From assembly GCA_947177825.1 (NCBI GenBank), contig CAMWWA010000043.1, forward strand, positions 1 to 8,613: DNA of 8,613 nt, written 5' to 3'. This document shows, piece after piece, positions 5,766-8,613 of this stretch (positions are counted from its first letter, which is position 1; every line of letters starts with the position of its first letter). The notes under the pieces are model-generated. The model ran no database searches. It was not told the DNA's origin and saw nothing but the letters and a program-made list of their open reading frames with translations. The stretch comes from an uncultured Clostridia bacterium (GTDB taxonomy: Bacteria > Bacillota > Clostridia > Christensenellales > Borkfalkiaceae). Both the position numbers and the translations under genes were made by a program.

Positions 5766-8601
5766 TCATGAATTTTTTATACAACGCCCACAGGTTACTC
5801 CTACTATTTACGCTTACACTTTAGAAGGCGTAGAGTCGCATAAGGGTTACATAAAGATAGGTTATACTTCACGCGATACTTCCATAAGAATCGGTGAGCA
5901 ACTAACAACAGTTGCAATTCCACATAAAGTTTTATTAAAAGAAAGCGCTATGCGCTCTGACGGTTCATGTTTTAGAGACACCGATGTCCACAGACTATTG
6001 GGAAATAAGGGATTTAACCGTCTAAACAATAACCCTAAAAGTGAATGGTTTCGCTGCTCAACCAAAGATATCTTATCTGCGATTTTGGAGTTGCGCGAAG
6101 GAATTATATCGGAAGAAAACCGCACGCTTACTTTTAAAATGCGCCCCGAACAGACGGTAGCTGTTCAAAAAACGATAGCCTTTTACAATCAAGCAAAACA
6201 AGACGAGCCAAACAAATCGCCAAAGTTTTTATGGAACGCAAAAATGCGTTTCGGCAAAACGTTTGCCGCTTATCAGCTTGCACGTAAAATGGACTTAAAA
6301 CGCATTCTAGTTTTAACGTTCAAACCCGCCGTAGAATCGGCGTGGCGTGACGATTTAGTTTCACACGTTGACTTTGAAGGTTGGCAATTCGTTTCAAATA
6401 AAGACGCACATAATAGCAACGTAAATATCGACGCACAATTTTTATTATGCGATAAATCACGCCCAATCGTCGTATTTGGCTCCTTTCAAGATTTACTCGG
6501 AACAAATGAAAACGGCGGCATCAAAGCTAAGAACGAATTTATCCACACTGAACTTTGGGACTTAGTTATATTCGACGAGTACCATTTCGGCGCGTGGCGA
6601 GAAAATGCAAAGAAACTGTTTGAAGACCCTGACGACGAAGAAAACGCCGACTTCGATATGGAGCAGTATAAACTCACCGAAGCAGACAACGCATATAACG
6701 AAACATTTTTACCTATTTCCACCTCATATTATTTGTTCCTCTCTGGTACACCTTTCCGCGCAATCAACAGCGGAGAATTTATCGAAGACCAAATATATAA
6801 CTGGACGTATTCCGACGAACAGCGAGCAAAGGAAAGTTGGATTGGCTCAAATAACCCCTATCTTTCTTTGCCTCGTATGGTTATGCTTACCTACCGTATT
6901 CCCGAAAGTATCCGGCAAATTGCCTTGCAGGGCGAATATGACGAATTTGACTTGAATGTATTTTTCTCGGCAAAAGGAAAAGGCGCAGAAGCAAGGTTTG
7001 TCTACGAAAACGAAGTGCAAAAATGGTTAGACTTAATTCGCGGATCGTATTTACCGAGCAGTGTTGACGATTTAAAATTAGGACAAGACAAGCGTCCTCC
7101 TATGCCTTATTCGGATACGCGTCTTTTAAACGTGTTGTCTCATACCCTTTGGTTTTTGCCGAATGTAGCAAGTTGCCAAGCAATGGCTAATTTGCTTGGA
7201 CAGAAGCAAAACGTATTTTACCACGACTATAAAATAAATGTGTGCGCAGGCGCGAGCGCTGGAATCGGACTCGATGCGTTGCGCCCCGTAATGAGTTCTA
7301 TGGCAAACCCGCTTGAGACAAAGACTATAACCCTCTCTTGCGGTAAGCTTACGACAGGCGTTACTATCAAACCATGGACAGGCATTTTTATGCTCCGCAA
7401 CCTTAAATCGCCAGAAACGTATTTTCAGGCAGCGTTCCGCGTTCAATCGCCGTGGGAAATTACAGACGATGAATGTAACCACCGCATTATGAAGCAGGAG
7501 TGTTACATATTTGACTTTGCGCTTGATCGAGCATTGCGGCAGATTTCTGACTATTCTTGCCGCCTAAATGTAGACGAGAGTAATCCTGAAAAGAAAGTCG
7601 CTGAGTTTATTTCATTTTTGCCTGTTCTTGCTTATGACGGCAGCACAATGAAACAAATAAACGCACAGGATGTTCTTGATATAGCAATGGCTGGCACAAG
7701 TGCAACATTGCTTGCAAAGCGTTGGGAATCGGCTTTACTTGTTAATGTGGACAACGAAACTCTTTCACGTTTATTAAATAACAAAGAGGCGCTAGATGCG
7801 CTAATGCGTATCGAAGGATTTCGTTCTCTTAATTCGGATATTGAGACGATAATCAATAAGTCAGAAGCAGTTAAAAAGGCAAAAAAAGAAGGCGAAGAAA
7901 AACTTTCGCCTAAAGAGAAAAAAGAACTGACTGAAGAAGAAAAAAAATACAAGTCTATGCGCAAGCAAATTCAGGAAAAGCTTATAAAGTTCGCAACGCG
8001 CGTTCCTGTGTTTATGTATCTGACAGATTACCGTGAGCGTTCACTCAAAGACGTAATTACGCAGTTAGAACCGGGGCTGTTTAAAAAAGTTACGGGACTT
8101 GACGTAAACGACTTTAACTTATTGTGTTCTATCGGCGTATTCAATGCAAATCTGATGAACGACGCAATTTTCAAGTTTAAACGTTACGAAGATTCGTCTC
8201 TTTCCTATACGGGTATTGAAAAGCATATTGACGAAGAAGTTGGTGGTTGGGATACCGTTATTCGCCGTGAAGAATATGAAAAGCTATTCTACAACCAACA
8301 AGCAACAATGCAGACTACATTGAGTGAAGCTATAGAAGAAATAGCTGTTACGGAGGATATCCCCCTTCCCTCTGCGAATGCGCCAGTTATTACAGCAAAA
8401 GTAGCACCCGACGAAAAACCCCAGCAAGAATTTGATTATTCAGGCATTATCGTCGGAATGACTGTAACCCACGCAAAGTTTGGCAAGGGAACAATTGTAA
8501 ACATTGATAAAGCACACAAATATCTTCGTGTTTCTTTCTCCATCGGCGAAAAAATTTTTGCTATGCCAAGTTGTTTTGAAATGGGATTTCTGAATATATA
8601 A
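5758..8601 (+). CDS. T5orf172/GIY-YIG-like nuclease-SF2 helicase fusion with Tudor-like tail
   Basis: This 947-residue protein is the likely restriction arm of the operon. Residues about 15-110 resemble the T5orf172/MUG113 branch of GIY-YIG domains: 'TIYAY', 'GYIKIGYTSR', Arg44, His78 and 'EWF' (96-98) stand at the expected places. A type III-restriction-like SF2 helicase follows, with Walker A MRFGKT (163-168), DEYH (273-276), SGTP (329-332), TTGVTIKP (532-539) and a motif VI-like QAAFRVQ (557-563). The usual second arginine of motif VI is Ser564. A charged, probably coiled segment (about 700-745) leads to a C-terminal domain (about 898-944, 'VTHAKFGKGTIVNI'). That domain resembles the Tudor-like fold at the end of UvrD/PcrA-type helicases. 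ATP-driven translocation is well supported; DNA cleavage by the N-terminal domain is inference. The weak site AGGCGGT lies seven bases before the ATG, and the 8-bp overlap suggests coupling. Only 12 bases follow the stop with no terminator, so the operon may continue past the window. Confidence 0.88.
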   Translation: MPNHEFFIQRPQVTPTIYAYTLEGVESHKGYIKIGYTSRDTSIRIGEQLTTVAIPHKVLLKESAMRSDGSCFRDTDVHRLLGNKGFNRLNNNPKSEWFRCSTKDILSAILELREGIISEENRTLTFKMRPEQTVAVQKTIAFYNQAKQDEPNKSPKFLWNAKMRFGKTFAAYQLARKMDLKRILVLTFKPAVESAWRDDLVSHVDFEGWQFVSNKDAHNSNVNIDAQFLLCDKSRPIVVFGSFQDLLGTNENGGIKAKNEFIHTELWDLVIFDEYHFGAWRENAKKLFEDPDDEENADFDMEQYKLTEADNAYNETFLPISTSYYLFLSGTPFRAINSGEFIEDQIYNWTYSDEQRAKESWIGSNNPYLSLPRMVMLTYRIPESIRQIALQGEYDEFDLNVFFSAKGKGAEARFVYENEVQKWLDLIRGSYLPSSVDDLKLGQDKRPPMPYSDTRLLNVLSHTLWFLPNVASCQAMANLLGQKQNVFYHDYKINVCAGASAGIGLDALRPVMSSMANPLETKTITLSCGKLTTGVTIKPWTGIFMLRNLKSPETYFQAAFRVQSPWEITDDECNHRIMKQECYIFDFALDRALRQISDYSCRLNVDESNPEKKVAEFISFLPVLAYDGSTMKQINAQDVLDIAMAGTSATLLAKRWESALLVNVDNETLSRLLNNKEALDALMRIEGFRSLNSDIETIINKSEAVKKAKKEGEEKLSPKEKKELTEEEKKYKSMRKQIQEKLIKFATRVPVFMYLTDYRERSLKDVITQLEPGLFKKVTGLDVNDFNLLCSIGVFNANLMNDAIFKFKRYEDSSLSYTGIEKHIDEEVGGWDTVIRREEYEKLFYNQQATMQTTLSEAIEEIAVTEDIPLPSANAPVITAKVAPDEKPQQEFDYSGIIVGMTVTHAKFGKGTIVNIDKAHKYLRVSFSIGEKIFAMPSCFEMGFLNI

Positions 8602-8613
8602 GTAGAATAAAGC

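Noticed and set aside
7632..7964. Long minus-strand frames inside the helicase gene, such as this one
   Set aside because: They are antisense to a gene with clear helicase motifs, and their Ser/Phe-rich translations are typical of the reverse strand of Lys/Glu-rich coding DNA.
3181..8613. CRISPR array or transposable element within the defence locus
   Set aside because: There are no regularly spaced direct repeats with unique spacers, no transposase gene and no terminal inverted repeats. The only regular repeats are the four operators.

Overview
The window looks like a chromosomal segment from a low-to-moderate GC member of the Bacillota, probably an uncultured, gut-type Clostridia. The support is a tRNA-Gln gene with encoded CCA, strong TTGACA/TATAAT-type promoters, AGGAG-type ribosome sites, and a large lipoprotein built from InlB-type repeats and a GLUG-like beta-helix. 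The taxonomic placement is inference from style, not from a marker gene.

Layout. (1) 1-97: the 3' part of a tRNA-Gln (anticodon CTG) and its terminator. (2) 111-2669, minus strand: an 852-residue surface lipoprotein with four InlB-B-like repeats and a long beta-helical region. Its promoter lies so close to the ATG that the mRNA should be leaderless. (3) 2670-3180: an intergenic stretch holding a strong minus-strand promoter, a series of hairpins and an intrinsic terminator. Together these outline a candidate structured RNA of about 265 nt that I could not assign to a known family. (4) 3181-3480, minus strand: a 99-residue XRE-family repressor with its own strong terminator and, again, an apparently leaderless start. 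(5) 3481-3586: a divergent control region with four TGCA-NN-TGCA operators spaced 22-23 bp centre to centre, covering both promoters. (6) 3587-8601, plus strand: a three-gene operon with two 8-bp start/stop overlaps. It encodes a short methyltransferase-like protein without an NPPY motif, a 507-residue N6-adenine methyltransferase with NPPY, and a 947-residue protein joining a T5orf172/GIY-YIG-like domain, an SF2 helicase and a C-terminal Tudor-like domain.

How it fits together. Regions 4-6 read as a restriction-modification-like defence island. The 507-residue protein is the likely modifying enzyme, and the short paralogue is a possible partner subunit. The helicase fusion is the likely restriction/translocation arm. 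The XRE protein behaves like a controller (C) protein: divergent, leaderless, and facing a helically phased operator array that would silence or time expression. This combination is the most interesting system in the window. The individual families are recognisable, but I cannot name a characterised system with this exact composition. The candidate RNA between the repressor and the lipoprotein is the second item worth following up.
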